Shown here: positions 6,563-13,530 of the stretch, in pieces
Numbering within the stretch: the first letter of the stretch is position 1
How the letters are laid out: each line of letters opens with the position of its first letter
Assembly (NCBI GenBank): GCA_938029995.1
Contig: CALHGI010000398.1
Span: forward strand, 1-15,168
Direction: 5' to 3'
DNA length: 15,168 bases
DNA from: an uncultured cyanobacterium
Lineage (GTDB): Bacteria > Cyanobacteriota > Cyanobacteriia > Phormidesmidales > Phormidesmidaceae
Program-made: the position numbers and the translations under genes
The notes under the pieces: generated by a model
What the model saw: the letters and a program-made list of their open reading frames with translations, nothing else
The model's database searches: none
What the model was told of the DNA's origin: nothing

Positions 6563-6601
6563 GATGCCCCCTTAGGTCAGTCTTTTGACCTAAGGGGCAT
6601 C
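6563..6601. terminator. Strong hairpin between convergent genes, likely bidirectional terminator
   Basis: GATGCCCCCTTAGGTCA pairs with TGACCTAAGGGGCATC around the loop GTCTTT: 16 pairs with one bulged C. It starts nine bases after the stop codon at 6553 and lies 40 bases from the stop of the convergent gpgS gene at 6641. No clear T-tract follows on either strand, so termination may be Rho-independent but atypical, or the hairpin may protect 3' ends. Confidence 0.6.
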
Positions 6602-6640
6602 TGCTGTGAAGGCTCCTGGCACATGGCGGCCGCCGCTGGC

Positions 6641-7939
6641 CTACTGGGTTAACACGACGAAGTCCTTGGGGTTGTTGGCAGATACGCCATGCACTTGCCC
6701 ATTGGAGGCGGCAAAGGGGGGAGAGGATGGGTTGAGCACATCCTGCATGTCATCGGTAACGGCCTGCCCCAGGCGCTGTCGTAGATCGGGCATTACCGCC
6801 AGGGCCCGAGTCCAATCAGGAATTTCAGTCCCTGTGGGGTCCTGCAAATACTCTTCACCGGCGTTGATGATCACCTCTTCAAACCGCTCAAGGGTGTTTT
6901 CCTCCTTATGGCGGTCGTACTGCAAACCATTGAATTTAGCATCGACAAAGTATTGACGAGCCAGGTCTTGGGCCTCGCGACGGAATTTGATGCGCAAGGA
7001 TCTCAACTGATCGGTGCCAATCACCACCTGCTCGGTTTCCGTTAGGGTCCGCAGCAGGGATTGCAAAATATCCCGGCACATTTTTTGTAAGCCCTGGTTA
7101 GGGGACTCCCCCACGGACTGATGCTTGTGGTCAAAGGTGCCCAGGTCTACTTGGGCAATGCGCTTGAGGGCTACATTGCGGTATACCTCGGCCAGTAGCC
7201 CCACTTCTAGGCCCCAGTTAGCCGGAATTCTAGTGGTCAGGGCGAGATCGCTAGTGAGGGCAAACTCCCCTGATAGGGGATAGCGATAGGCGGACAGGTA
7301 GCAAAGGTAGTCCTTATGTCCCCACACATCCATCAGGGAGTGGAGCAGGGGGGCAACGAATAACCGAGTAACGCGGCCATTGAGTTTGCGGGGCTCATGG
7401 CTGATACGGGCATAGTAGGCCTTGGTAAAGGCCAGACCGAACTCAGGCTCCAGCAGGGGAAAGAGCAGCTTGAGGGGATAGGAACGGTCGTAGGTCATGA
7501 TGTCTGCATCATGGAGTGCGATCGCACCCGCATGGAGGGTGGCCAACCCGAGGCCCAACCAGACCGCCCGACCTTTTCCTCGGTGGGCCAAAATATCCAG
7601 ACCCTGTTCTTTTAAATCCTGAAGGAGGGCCATCACCCGGGGGCCATTTTCCCAAATAATGTGGGTTTTCTGGGGTAGGTGACGAAAAAACTCCACCGCC
7701 TTCACATACTGTTCCGCCGTATCCGCATAGAGGCTGACAATAACAGTATTAACAAAGGCACAGTCCTGGAGATGATCGCGAATACGAGTGAGGGCAGGCC
7801 TTTCCAACTCTTCATACAGAGAGGGAATCAAAACAGCGGTGGGCGTATCGCGGGTCAGCTCAGCTGAGCGTTCCTCAAGGCGCGATAGATCGCTACCGAA
7901 ATCATGAATTGTAGTGATTCGTTCCTGCTTATAGTCCAT
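6641..7939 (-). CDS. gpgS: Glucosyl-3-phosphoglycerate synthase (GT81)
   Basis: Transfers glucose from an NDP-glucose to 3-phosphoglycerate, the first step to glucosylglycerate, a compatible solute in cyanobacteria and a methylglucose polysaccharide precursor in mycobacteria. Matches to mycobacterial GpgS motifs from memory: AVLIPSLYEE near 35-44 (nucleotide binding), GKGRAVW at 121-127, the metal-binding DAD at 144-146, TKAYY at 172-176, GRVTRLFVAPLL at 188-199, SGEFA at 223-227, WGLEVGLL at 242-249 and IAQVDLG...DHKH at 261-273, whose His is the likely third metal ligand. At 432 residues it is about 100 longer than the mycobacterial enzyme; the extra C-terminal part (about 320-432) has no recognised motif. 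A mannosyl-transferring relative is possible but less likely. AGGA before ATG supports the start. The acceptor phosphatase may be the HAD protein at 2813-3598. Confidence 0.82.
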   Translation of the reverse strand: MDYKQERITTIHDFGSDLSRLEERSAELTRDTPTAVLIPSLYEELERPALTRIRDHLQDCAFVNTVIVSLYADTAEQYVKAVEFFRHLPQKTHIIWENGPRVMALLQDLKEQGLDILAHRGKGRAVWLGLGLATLHAGAIALHDADIMTYDRSYPLKLLFPLLEPEFGLAFTKAYYARISHEPRKLNGRVTRLFVAPLLHSLMDVWGHKDYLCYLSAYRYPLSGEFALTSDLALTTRIPANWGLEVGLLAEVYRNVALKRIAQVDLGTFDHKHQSVGESPNQGLQKMCRDILQSLLRTLTETEQVVIGTDQLRSLRIKFRREAQDLARQYFVDAKFNGLQYDRHKEENTLERFEEVIINAGEEYLQDPTGTEIPDWTRALAVMPDLRQRLGQAVTDDMQDVLNPSSPPFAASNGQVHGVSANNPKDFVVLTQ

Positions 7940-7971
7940 TGAATCCTAGACACCCGTTAGCGTTCAGTCAC

Positions 7972-7977
7972 ATCATA
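7972..7977 (-). promoter_or_regulatory. Candidate -10 box for gpgS
   Basis: On the minus strand TATGAT (five of six to consensus) lies about 33 bases before the gpgS ATG. No clear -35 hexamer is present, so the call is weak. The only other feature nearby is a ten-base palindrome GGCCATGGCC further upstream. Confidence 0.3.
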
Positions 7978-8042
7978 GGGAAAATTCTAGGCAAATAGTG
8001 TCCCCAGCGCTACAGCATTTTTTGGCCATGGCCCAATATTGC

Positions 8043-8084
8043 AAACAAACAGAAGCCCGACATTGATAGAGATGCCGAGCTTCT
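8043..8084 (-). terminator. Intrinsic terminator of the group 2 sigma factor gene
   Basis: On the minus strand AGAAGCTCGGCAT pairs with ATGTCGGGCTTCT, 13 pairs including two G-U pairs, around an eight-base loop, followed by GTTTGTTTG. The wobble pairs work only in minus-strand RNA (they are A-C mismatches in plus-strand RNA), so the hairpin belongs to the sigma gene that ends at 8100. Confidence 0.75.
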
Positions 8085-8099
8085 AATGCCCCAGACAGG

Positions 8100-9275
8100 C
8101 TAACGTAGCCAGTTTTTCAGGCGGGATGCCACCTGGGGACGACGCAGCTTACGCATGGCTTTGGTTTGGATTTGGCGCACCCGCTCACGGGACAGGTTAA
8201 AAATGCCACCGACCTCTTCTAGGGTATGGGGCTCACCCGTGGTCAAACCATACCGCAGCGCAATGATGTCCTTCTCCCGCTCCGTCAAGACCTCAGTCAG
8301 GACATCGGAGATTTCCTGGCGCATCATGGACTCGTTCATGCGAGACTCGGGCGACAGGGTATTGCCATCCTCCAACAGCTCCATCAGTTCCGTATCTTCA
8401 CCTTTACCCACCCGATGGTTCAGGGAAAGCGACTTACGACGGACCTGCTGCAGGCTCCTCAGCTGCTCGGGGGTAAGATCCAACTCACCAGCCAGCTCAG
8501 CTTCGGTTGGGGCCCGGTTCAGCTGCTTACGAAGCTCCCGCTGGGTCTTTTTAATTTTATTGAGCTTTTCCACAATGTGGATGGGCAGCCGAATGGTGCG
8601 GGCATCATTGGCGATGGTGCGCGTAATCCCCTGACGAATCCACCAGTAGGCATAGGTAGAGAACTTATACCCTTTGTCGGGATCAAACTTTTCCGCCGCT
8701 CGGTTTAAGCCCAGGGCTCCCTCTTGAATTAAATCGAGGAACGGGACACCCCGGTTTAGGTAGCGCTTGGCAATGGAGACCACCAGCCGCAAATTGGAGC
8801 GAATCATTTTGCGCTTAGCACTGCGGGCGTATTGCAAACGATGCTGAAAATCAGCTTCGCTACAGTCCAGCGCATTGGCCATTTCCAAACGGCTGGGGGG
8901 ACGCTTTAATTGCTCAGTCAATTGCTGGGACAATGCTTCGATGTCCGCCAAAAACTTCACTTGGCGAGCCAACTCAATTTCCTCATCCGCCTTTAACAAC
9001 GGGTAGCGGGCCATCTCCTTAAAGAAAGCGCCAACGGCATCATCAGAAAGGGTTTTCTTATAGGCAGACGCGACTTCAGCGGCCAGCTCAGCGGTGGGAT
9101 CAGCGTTGATCTCATCGTCGGACTCGCCACCTGACAGGTTGTCCCAAGCAGGAGAATTTACACCTTCCTTAAGCTTCGGGTCCTGGTTAAGAGTGTTCTG
9201 AGTTTTGGATGTTTTATCCAAATCAGTCCAAGGTTCAATTACTGCTGTCTCTGGGGAATTAACAGAAGGAGCCAT
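8100..9275 (-). CDS. RNA polymerase sigma factor, RpoD family, group 2 (SigB/SigD-like)
   Basis: A 391-residue sigma-70 protein that directs RNA polymerase to stress- or light-responsive promoters. Region 1.2 lies at about 76-108 (FKEMARYPLLKADEEIELAR), region 2 at 155-228 (NLRLVVSIAKRYLNRG, LDLIQEGALGLNRAAEKFDP, YAYWWIRQGITRTIA), region 3 at 232-310 (RLPIHIVEKLNKIKK) and region 4 at 325-382 with the helix-turn-helix LEEVGGIFNLSRERVRQIQ. It is not the housekeeping SigA: that protein has IRAAEKFDHEKG, ATWWIRQAITRAIA and IEAKALRKLRHP where this one has NRAAEKFDPDKG, AYWWIRQGITRTIA and IQTKAMRKLRRP. The first 75 residues are unconserved and acidic. The gene stands alone with its own terminator and a divergent promoter region shared with priA. 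Which paralog name applies needs a phylogeny. Confidence 0.93.
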   Translation of the reverse strand: MAPSVNSPETAVIEPWTDLDKTSKTQNTLNQDPKLKEGVNSPAWDNLSGGESDDEINADPTAELAAEVASAYKKTLSDDAVGAFFKEMARYPLLKADEEIELARQVKFLADIEALSQQLTEQLKRPPSRLEMANALDCSEADFQHRLQYARSAKRKMIRSNLRLVVSIAKRYLNRGVPFLDLIQEGALGLNRAAEKFDPDKGYKFSTYAYWWIRQGITRTIANDARTIRLPIHIVEKLNKIKKTQRELRKQLNRAPTEAELAGELDLTPEQLRSLQQVRRKSLSLNHRVGKGEDTELMELLEDGNTLSPESRMNESMMRQEISDVLTEVLTEREKDIIALRYGLTTGEPHTLEEVGGIFNLSRERVRQIQTKAMRKLRRPQVASRLKNWLR

Positions 9276-9376
9276 AGTTCCGCAAGAAAAATCGTTGCCT
9301 GAAGGGTTCTTAAAAACGTAACCGTGGAATGTCGCTATCGATGGATTTAAAGGAGACTGTGGGCAGCTGCAATTAC

Positions 9377-9385
9377 ACTATACCA
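9377..9385 (-). promoter_or_regulatory. Extended -10 promoter of the group 2 sigma gene
   Basis: On the minus strand TGGTATAGT gives an extended -10 (TGn plus TATAGT, five of six). Expected start is near 9370, for a leader of about 95 bases. No good -35 lies 17 bases upstream, which fits an extended -10 or activator-dependent promoter. Confidence 0.4.
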
Positions 9386-9451
9386 ATCTCATTCTGAAAC
9401 ACTGTCCACCATGATATTTTTTGAGCGATGAAAACTCTTATTTATCAAGGT

Positions 9452-9469
9452 TCTTGTAGCCTTTGTAAC
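9452..9469 (-). promoter_or_regulatory. HLR1-like direct repeat upstream of the sigma gene
   Basis: On the minus strand GTTACAAAG is followed directly by GCTACAAGA. The RpaB box HLR1 is two GTTACAWW half-sites separated by two bases; here the first half fits exactly and the second is TACA with a period of nine rather than ten. A group 2 sigma gene (rpoD3) of Synechococcus elongatus is known to be an RpaB/HLR1 target, so the location is suggestive, but the match is imperfect. Confidence 0.3.
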
Positions 9470-9597
9470 GTTTGACCCGATTCATTGCAACTTGTAAAGT
9501 TTTCATGACATTAACGTTAGTAAGCAGACTCAAAATCTCCCTGTTTTTTTATCTTTCAACTAACAGTTTAGTGAACCTATTTTTTGTTTAACAGCTG

Positions 9598-9625
9598 TTT
9601 ACAGACATCTGTATACGTTTATATT
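9598..9625 (+). promoter_or_regulatory. Sigma-70-type promoter of priA
   Basis: TTTACA (9598-9603) and TATATT (9620-9625) are separated by 16 bases, each five of six to consensus. The expected start is near 9632, leaving a leader of only about 13 bases before the ATG at 9645. Two dyads with ACAG/CTGT arms (9591-9598 and 9601-9612) overlap and follow the -35 box and could be an operator. Confidence 0.5.
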
Positions 9626-9644
9626 TACTGCTAGTTTAGATGGC

Positions 9645-12206
9645 ATGCCTCAGCCTAAATCCATTGATATGAAAGCCTTTGAGTCTGTGGAGGTATTGGT
9701 GGATTGTCCTGGAATTCAAGGGCTTTATACCTATAGTATTCCGAGTCATTTCAGCGTTGAGCCTGGGGATATTGTCACGGTGCCATTTGGGGGTCGTCAG
9801 CTGGGTGCGATCGCAATTCGATTGCAATCCATGGCATCGACATCCCACCTCGATTACAAACTTCGCAATGTTGATGGCGTTGTGAGTCGCGGCTTCCTTT
9901 CTAAAGATTATTGGAAATTATTAGAACGGGTGGCTAACTATTATCAGACACCCCTAATTCAAGTCATCCGCACAGCGTTACCACCGGGGTTATTAGGCCG
10001 TTCTCAACGTAGGATTCGCCTCTTACCAGCGGCGAATCCTCCATCGTCCGACACAACACACCTCAATCCATCGGCCCAAGCTTTACTAGAAACCCTGCGT
10101 CAGTCCCCTCGGGGGGACTACACCTGGCGATATTTGCAACGACAGCATAAGCAGGCCAAGGTGGGCCTGGGGCAACTCCTCAGCCAGGGATGGGCAGAAA
10201 GCTATTTGGCCATGGCCACGCCCCCTCGGCCCCAGCAGCGCCAAGCAGTGAGCCTAGTGCAGCCCCCTGGCTCTTCTGGGGCCGTGCCCCCAGGGGCAGA
10301 CACCCTGACCAAGCGTCAGCAAGAAATTCTGCTCACGTTGCAACGCTGTGGTGGAGACCTGTGGCTCAGCGATGCCCTGCAGCGACTGCGCACCACCAGC
10401 TCCACTCTGCAACGGTTGGCGGCCAAGGGCTATCTCACCATCCAACCCCGAGAGCAGTTAAGGGTGGGCAGTCATTCCCAAGCCCCGGCAGACCAACCCA
10501 AGCCCCTCACACCGGAGCAACGTTCTGTAGTAGACATACTCCACGGCCTCACGGGCTACGCCCAGGTGCTGCTCCACGGGGTCACCGGCTCTGGTAAAAC
10601 CGAGGTCTATTTACAGACCATTGGACCCCATTTGCAGGCGGACAAGTCCGTCCTCGTCCTCGTCCCCGAGATCGGTTTGACCCCCCAGCTCACCGACCGG
10701 TTTCGCGCCCGCTTTGGGGAACAGGTGTGTGTTTACCACAGCGGGCTGTCGGAGGGGGAGCGCTACGACACCTGGCGCCAGATGCTCCAGGGCCATCCCC
10801 AGGTAGTGATTGGGACTCGCTCGGCGATTTTTTCCCCCCTACCCAAGCTGGGAATGATCGTGCTAGACGAAGAGCATGACAGTAGTTTTAAGCAGGACCA
10901 GCCTGCCCCCTGTTACCACGCCCGCACGGTGGCTAGGTGGCGGGCGGAGGTGGCGAATTGTCCACTGATTTTGGGATCAGCAACGCCTGCGTTGGATACG
11001 TGGGCGGATATCAAGCAGTCGCCCGCAGGGGCCGAAGACGGTAGGGAGGGTGACCGCAAGGAGGGGGAGCGACATTATTTGCACCTGCCCAATCGGGTCC
11101 ATCAACGCCCCCTCCCTCCGGTCACCGTGGTGGATATGCGCCTGGAACTTCAGGCGGGAAACCGTTCCATGTTTAGCCGTCCACTGCAAACCGCCCTGGA
11201 ACAGATGCAGGCAAAGGGGGAACAGGGACTGCTATTTATCCATCGGCGGGGCCACAGTCGATTTGTCTCCTGCCGGGAGTGTGGCCATGTGATGGAATGT
11301 CCGGACTGTGATGTGTCCCTGGCCTACCACCAACCCCAGGATGAGGGTCCGGCCCACCTGCGCTGTCACTACTGTGGGTATGGCCAGCGCCACCCTGAAC
11401 AATGTCCTAGCTGTAAGTCCCCCTATCTAAAACACTTTGGCAGTGGCACACAGCGCATTGTCCATGGGTTACAGGATCAGTTTCCGGGGCTGCGCTGTCT
11501 CCGGTTTGATAGTGATACCACCCGTGCAAAGGGGGCTCACCGGGCTTTACTGGAGCGATTTGCGGCGGGGGAGGCGGATGTATTGGTGGGGACCCAAATG
11601 CTAACCAAAGGGATTGACCTGCCCCAAATTACGGTGGTGGGGGTGGTGGCCGCCGATGGTTTGTTACATATGCCGGACTATTGGTCAGGGGAGCGGGCGT
11701 TTCAAACGTTGACCCAGGTAGCGGGCCGGGCGGGCCGGGGCAAATTGCCGGGGCAGGTGATTGTGCAGACGTACACCCCAGACCATCCGGTTATTGGGGC
11801 GGCCAAAGACCACAGCTACCAAGGGTTTATTGATCATGAGGTGGAGCATCGACAGCAACTGGGCTACCCCCCCTATGGCCGGTTGGTGCTCTTGCGACTG
11901 ACTAGCCCTACGGAGTCAGAGACGGAAATGGCGGCGCAGCGTTGTGCTGAACAATTGCAAACATTGCTCCCAGGTGTGGGGCGTTCGGAGGATGACCTAG
12001 AAGAGAGCCTGGAGGATGCCTGGGCAGGCCCCCAAATATTGGGACCCACTCCGGCCCCCATTTTACGAGTTGCTAAACGCTACCGGTGGCATGTGTTGTT
12101 AAAACTACCCCTAGGGATGGCGGTGCCGGAGTTGACCTCGCTGCGATCGCACCTGCCTAAATCCGTCCGACTCACCATTGACGTTGACCCATTGAACCTG
12201 AGTTGA
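9645..12206 (+). CDS. priA: Primosomal protein N' (PriA), replication restart helicase
   Basis: PriA is a 3'-to-5' superfamily 2 helicase that reloads the replicative helicase at stalled forks. Residues 11-115 form the 3' DNA-binding domain (VEVLVDCPGIQGLYTYSIP, VPFGGRQLGAI). Two winged-helix-like segments follow at about 141-190 and 221-270. The helicase core has Walker A GVTGSGKT at 312-319, PEIGLTPQLT, the DEEH box at 408-411, LILGSATPAL, and QVAGRAGRG at 691-699. Eight zinc-binding cysteines are in place: C543, C546, C552, C555, C574, C577, C587 and C590. GTQMLTKGIDLPQ is the usual motif V region. At 853 residues it is about 120 longer than the E. coli protein, mostly through the region before Walker A and a loop near 458-480. 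Start is the ATG at 9645, or at 9669 eight codons later; neither has a clear ribosome binding site. Confidence 0.97.
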   Translation: MPQPKSIDMKAFESVEVLVDCPGIQGLYTYSIPSHFSVEPGDIVTVPFGGRQLGAIAIRLQSMASTSHLDYKLRNVDGVVSRGFLSKDYWKLLERVANYYQTPLIQVIRTALPPGLLGRSQRRIRLLPAANPPSSDTTHLNPSAQALLETLRQSPRGDYTWRYLQRQHKQAKVGLGQLLSQGWAESYLAMATPPRPQQRQAVSLVQPPGSSGAVPPGADTLTKRQQEILLTLQRCGGDLWLSDALQRLRTTSSTLQRLAAKGYLTIQPREQLRVGSHSQAPADQPKPLTPEQRSVVDILHGLTGYAQVLLHGVTGSGKTEVYLQTIGPHLQADKSVLVLVPEIGLTPQLTDRFRARFGEQVCVYHSGLSEGERYDTWRQMLQGHPQVVIGTRSAIFSPLPKLGMIVLDEEHDSSFKQDQPAPCYHARTVARWRAEVANCPLILGSATPALDTWADIKQSPAGAEDGREGDRKEGERHYLHLPNRVHQRPLPPVTVVDMRLELQAGNRSMFSRPLQTALEQMQAKGEQGLLFIHRRGHSRFVSCRECGHVMECPDCDVSLAYHQPQDEGPAHLRCHYCGYGQRHPEQCPSCKSPYLKHFGSGTQRIVHGLQDQFPGLRCLRFDSDTTRAKGAHRALLERFAAGEADVLVGTQMLTKGIDLPQITVVGVVAADGLLHMPDYWSGERAFQTLTQVAGRAGRGKLPGQVIVQTYTPDHPVIGAAKDHSYQGFIDHEVEHRQQLGYPPYGRLVLLRLTSPTESETEMAAQRCAEQLQTLLPGVGRSEDDLEESLEDAWAGPQILGPTPAPILRVAKRYRWHVLLKLPLGMAVPELTSLRSHLPKSVRLTIDVDPLNLS

Positions 12207-12252
12207 CCATGGCCGCCCAGTAAATCGCGGCCCGGCGACCGTTTCCCGGATG

Positions 12253-12278
12253 GCCCCACCCCATCCCTGGAGTGGGGC
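12253..12278. terminator. GC-rich hairpin between convergent priA and the small exported peptide gene
   Basis: GCCCCAC pairs with GTGGGGC around a 12-base loop that can form three more pairs. It lies 46 bases after the priA stop codon and six bases beyond the stop of the minus-strand peptide gene at 12285. There is no T-tract, so the terminator call is moderate. Confidence 0.45.
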
Positions 12279-12284
12279 TTCGCC

Positions 12285-12461
12285 TTAAAAGGCCATGTTG
12301 CGCCAATGCCATTCTTGAATAACGGTTTGCACTGGGGCGCCATCGTTTTCCAGATGCGGGAGCTCGGTGGCAGCCATGGAACGGCCTGGAACGGCCAGGG
12401 CCAATGTAGCGGCAGCCAGGAACCCGCCCGAAACTCTCATCGAAGTGTTAAAGCGTTTCAT
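12285..12461 (-). CDS. Small exported peptide precursor (58 aa), unknown function
   Basis: A short gene of 58 codons. A near-perfect ribosome binding site, AGGAGG, lies five bases before the ATG and is the strongest one in this part of the window. Residues 1-9 are basic (MKRFNTSMR), 10-24 are hydrophobic (VSGGFLAAATLALAV) and PGRSMAA at 25-31 offers AxA-type cleavage sites, so a Sec signal peptide is likely. The mature peptide would be about 28 residues, TELPHLENDG then APVQTVIQEWHWRNMAF: acidic then aromatic and without cysteine. I do not recognise a family. It lies on the same strand as, and 147 bases beyond, the ECF sigma/anti-sigma pair, and is convergent with priA. A role in envelope signalling is only a hypothesis. 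It could instead be a remnant of a longer exported protein. Confidence 0.65.
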   Translation of the reverse strand: MKRFNTSMRVSGGFLAAATLALAVPGRSMAATELPHLENDGAPVQTVIQEWHWRNMAF

Positions 12462-12608
12462 AGGAACCTCCTGGTATCAAATGAGACTGTTTTAATTACC
12501 AGGATGCGGATCAACTCTGAGTTTTTACTGAGGGAACCCTAAACCACGGCTAAGTTTTTGTAGTTCTTGATACAGTTAGGCCGATGTTTGCGCCCGCGGA
12601 TGGCGGTG

Positions 12609-13487
12609 CTAAATACTGCTCTCTAATACCGCTGGCCCTTTGGGTACGGGGGGATCGACCACCGCATCAACGGTGATGATGACTTGGACCGGTGTGGCAT
12701 TGCAAAGGGCATCAGGCACGGTCCACTGAACGTTGCCCGCTTCGGTGTTGTTGAACTGGCCGCAGAACATGGGGGAGGAGGCTTCCGTAGCCACAGACCA
12801 TAGACGGTACACCTGGCCGTCTGGGAGGACGGGTAAATTGTGGGAGACTAGCTGCACTTCTGAATGGTTGGGCAGGGTGAGTAGGCTGCCCGACGACGTT
12901 AGGGCATCGCCCGTCCCCTGGAGGGAATAGACCAGGGCATTGGGCTGCCGCAGGATGTCGACCACCTCTTCAAACTGAGGTTTAGCGGCAACTTCTGCTA
13001 AAAGAGTTTCCTTTGCCAAGAGGGTTTCCTGGAGGGTTTGGATTTCGGCCTGGGTGCGCTCCATGTCTGCCTGGAGGGTGAGCTGCTGTTGTCTTAGTTG
13101 ATAGTTGTCGGTCCCTATGAGGGCAATCACTAGGGCCGCGGCGGTCATGGCGGCCCCATACCATGGTTTTCTTAGGGGTCGGGGGCTGCTGCCGAGGGGG
13201 CGCAGGGTTGAAGGCTTAGGGCTGGCCTGGGGCGACTGAGTGGCGGCGGTGATCAGGGTTTGTTCTAACCCTGGTGGTAATGGTTGGGGCTCTAAGGCAT
13301 AGGGGACCATGGCTAAGGTTTCTTGGTAGGCCAATAGGTCTGCCTTCAGTTCGGGACGCTGGGCCAATAGGGCTTCTAAGGTTGCGGCTTCTTCCGATGA
13401 CAAATTACCGAGGGCATAGCCCGTCAGTAGGTCATGCCAATCGGGATGGGGGTCTGGGGTGGAGAACGAGTCGAACGACATAGGCAT
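12609..13487 (-). CDS. RskA-type membrane anti-sigma factor
   Basis: Binds and holds the partner ECF sigma factor at the inner membrane until released, usually by regulated proteolysis. Residues 15-65 form the N-terminal anti-sigma domain (WHDLLTGYALGNLSSEE), lacking the HxxxCxxC zinc motif, as is normal for RskA proteins. A membrane segment lies at 110-125, a coiled coil rich in Gln, Glu and Leu at 128-168, and the periplasmic RskA domain at about 172-288, with LPVLPDGQVYRLWSV and the closing VDPPVPKGPAVLESS typical of the family. Its only two cysteines, C242 and C262, are both in the periplasmic domain. The gene follows the sigma gene after 43 bases, which is the expected order. Starts at codons 1 and 3 are both possible. 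Confidence 0.88.
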   Translation of the reverse strand: MPMSFDSFSTPDPHPDWHDLLTGYALGNLSSEEAATLEALLAQRPELKADLLAYQETLAMVPYALEPQPLPPGLEQTLITAATQSPQASPKPSTLRPLGSSPRPLRKPWYGAAMTAAALVIALIGTDNYQLRQQQLTLQADMERTQAEIQTLQETLLAKETLLAEVAAKPQFEEVVDILRQPNALVYSLQGTGDALTSSGSLLTLPNHSEVQLVSHNLPVLPDGQVYRLWSVATEASSPMFCGQFNNTEAGNVQWTVPDALCNATPVQVIITVDAVVDPPVPKGPAVLESSI

Positions 13488-13530
13488 TGGAAATCGATGG
13501 AATAGACGTTAGGGCTTGGGGGTACGAGGA

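Larger units (their letters stand above)
9276..9644. other. AT-rich divergent promoter region between the sigma gene and priA
   Basis: About 370 bases, clearly richer in A and T than the genes on both sides and without a convincing gene. It holds an extended -10 for the sigma gene (9377-9385), an RpaB-box-like repeat (9452-9469), a pair of nine-base inverted arms ATGAAAACT/AGTTTTCAT 61 bases apart (9428-9436, 9498-9506), the palindrome TAACGTTA, and the priA promoter at 9598-9625. Confidence 0.6.

Noticed and set aside
8155..8708. Two overlapping plus-strand frames of about 160 codons
   Set aside because: Both are antisense to the conserved core of the sigma factor and have no recognisable domain.
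8100..9275. Housekeeping SigA
   Set aside because: Region 2 and 4 signatures are of the group 2 type, not those of cyanobacterial SigA.
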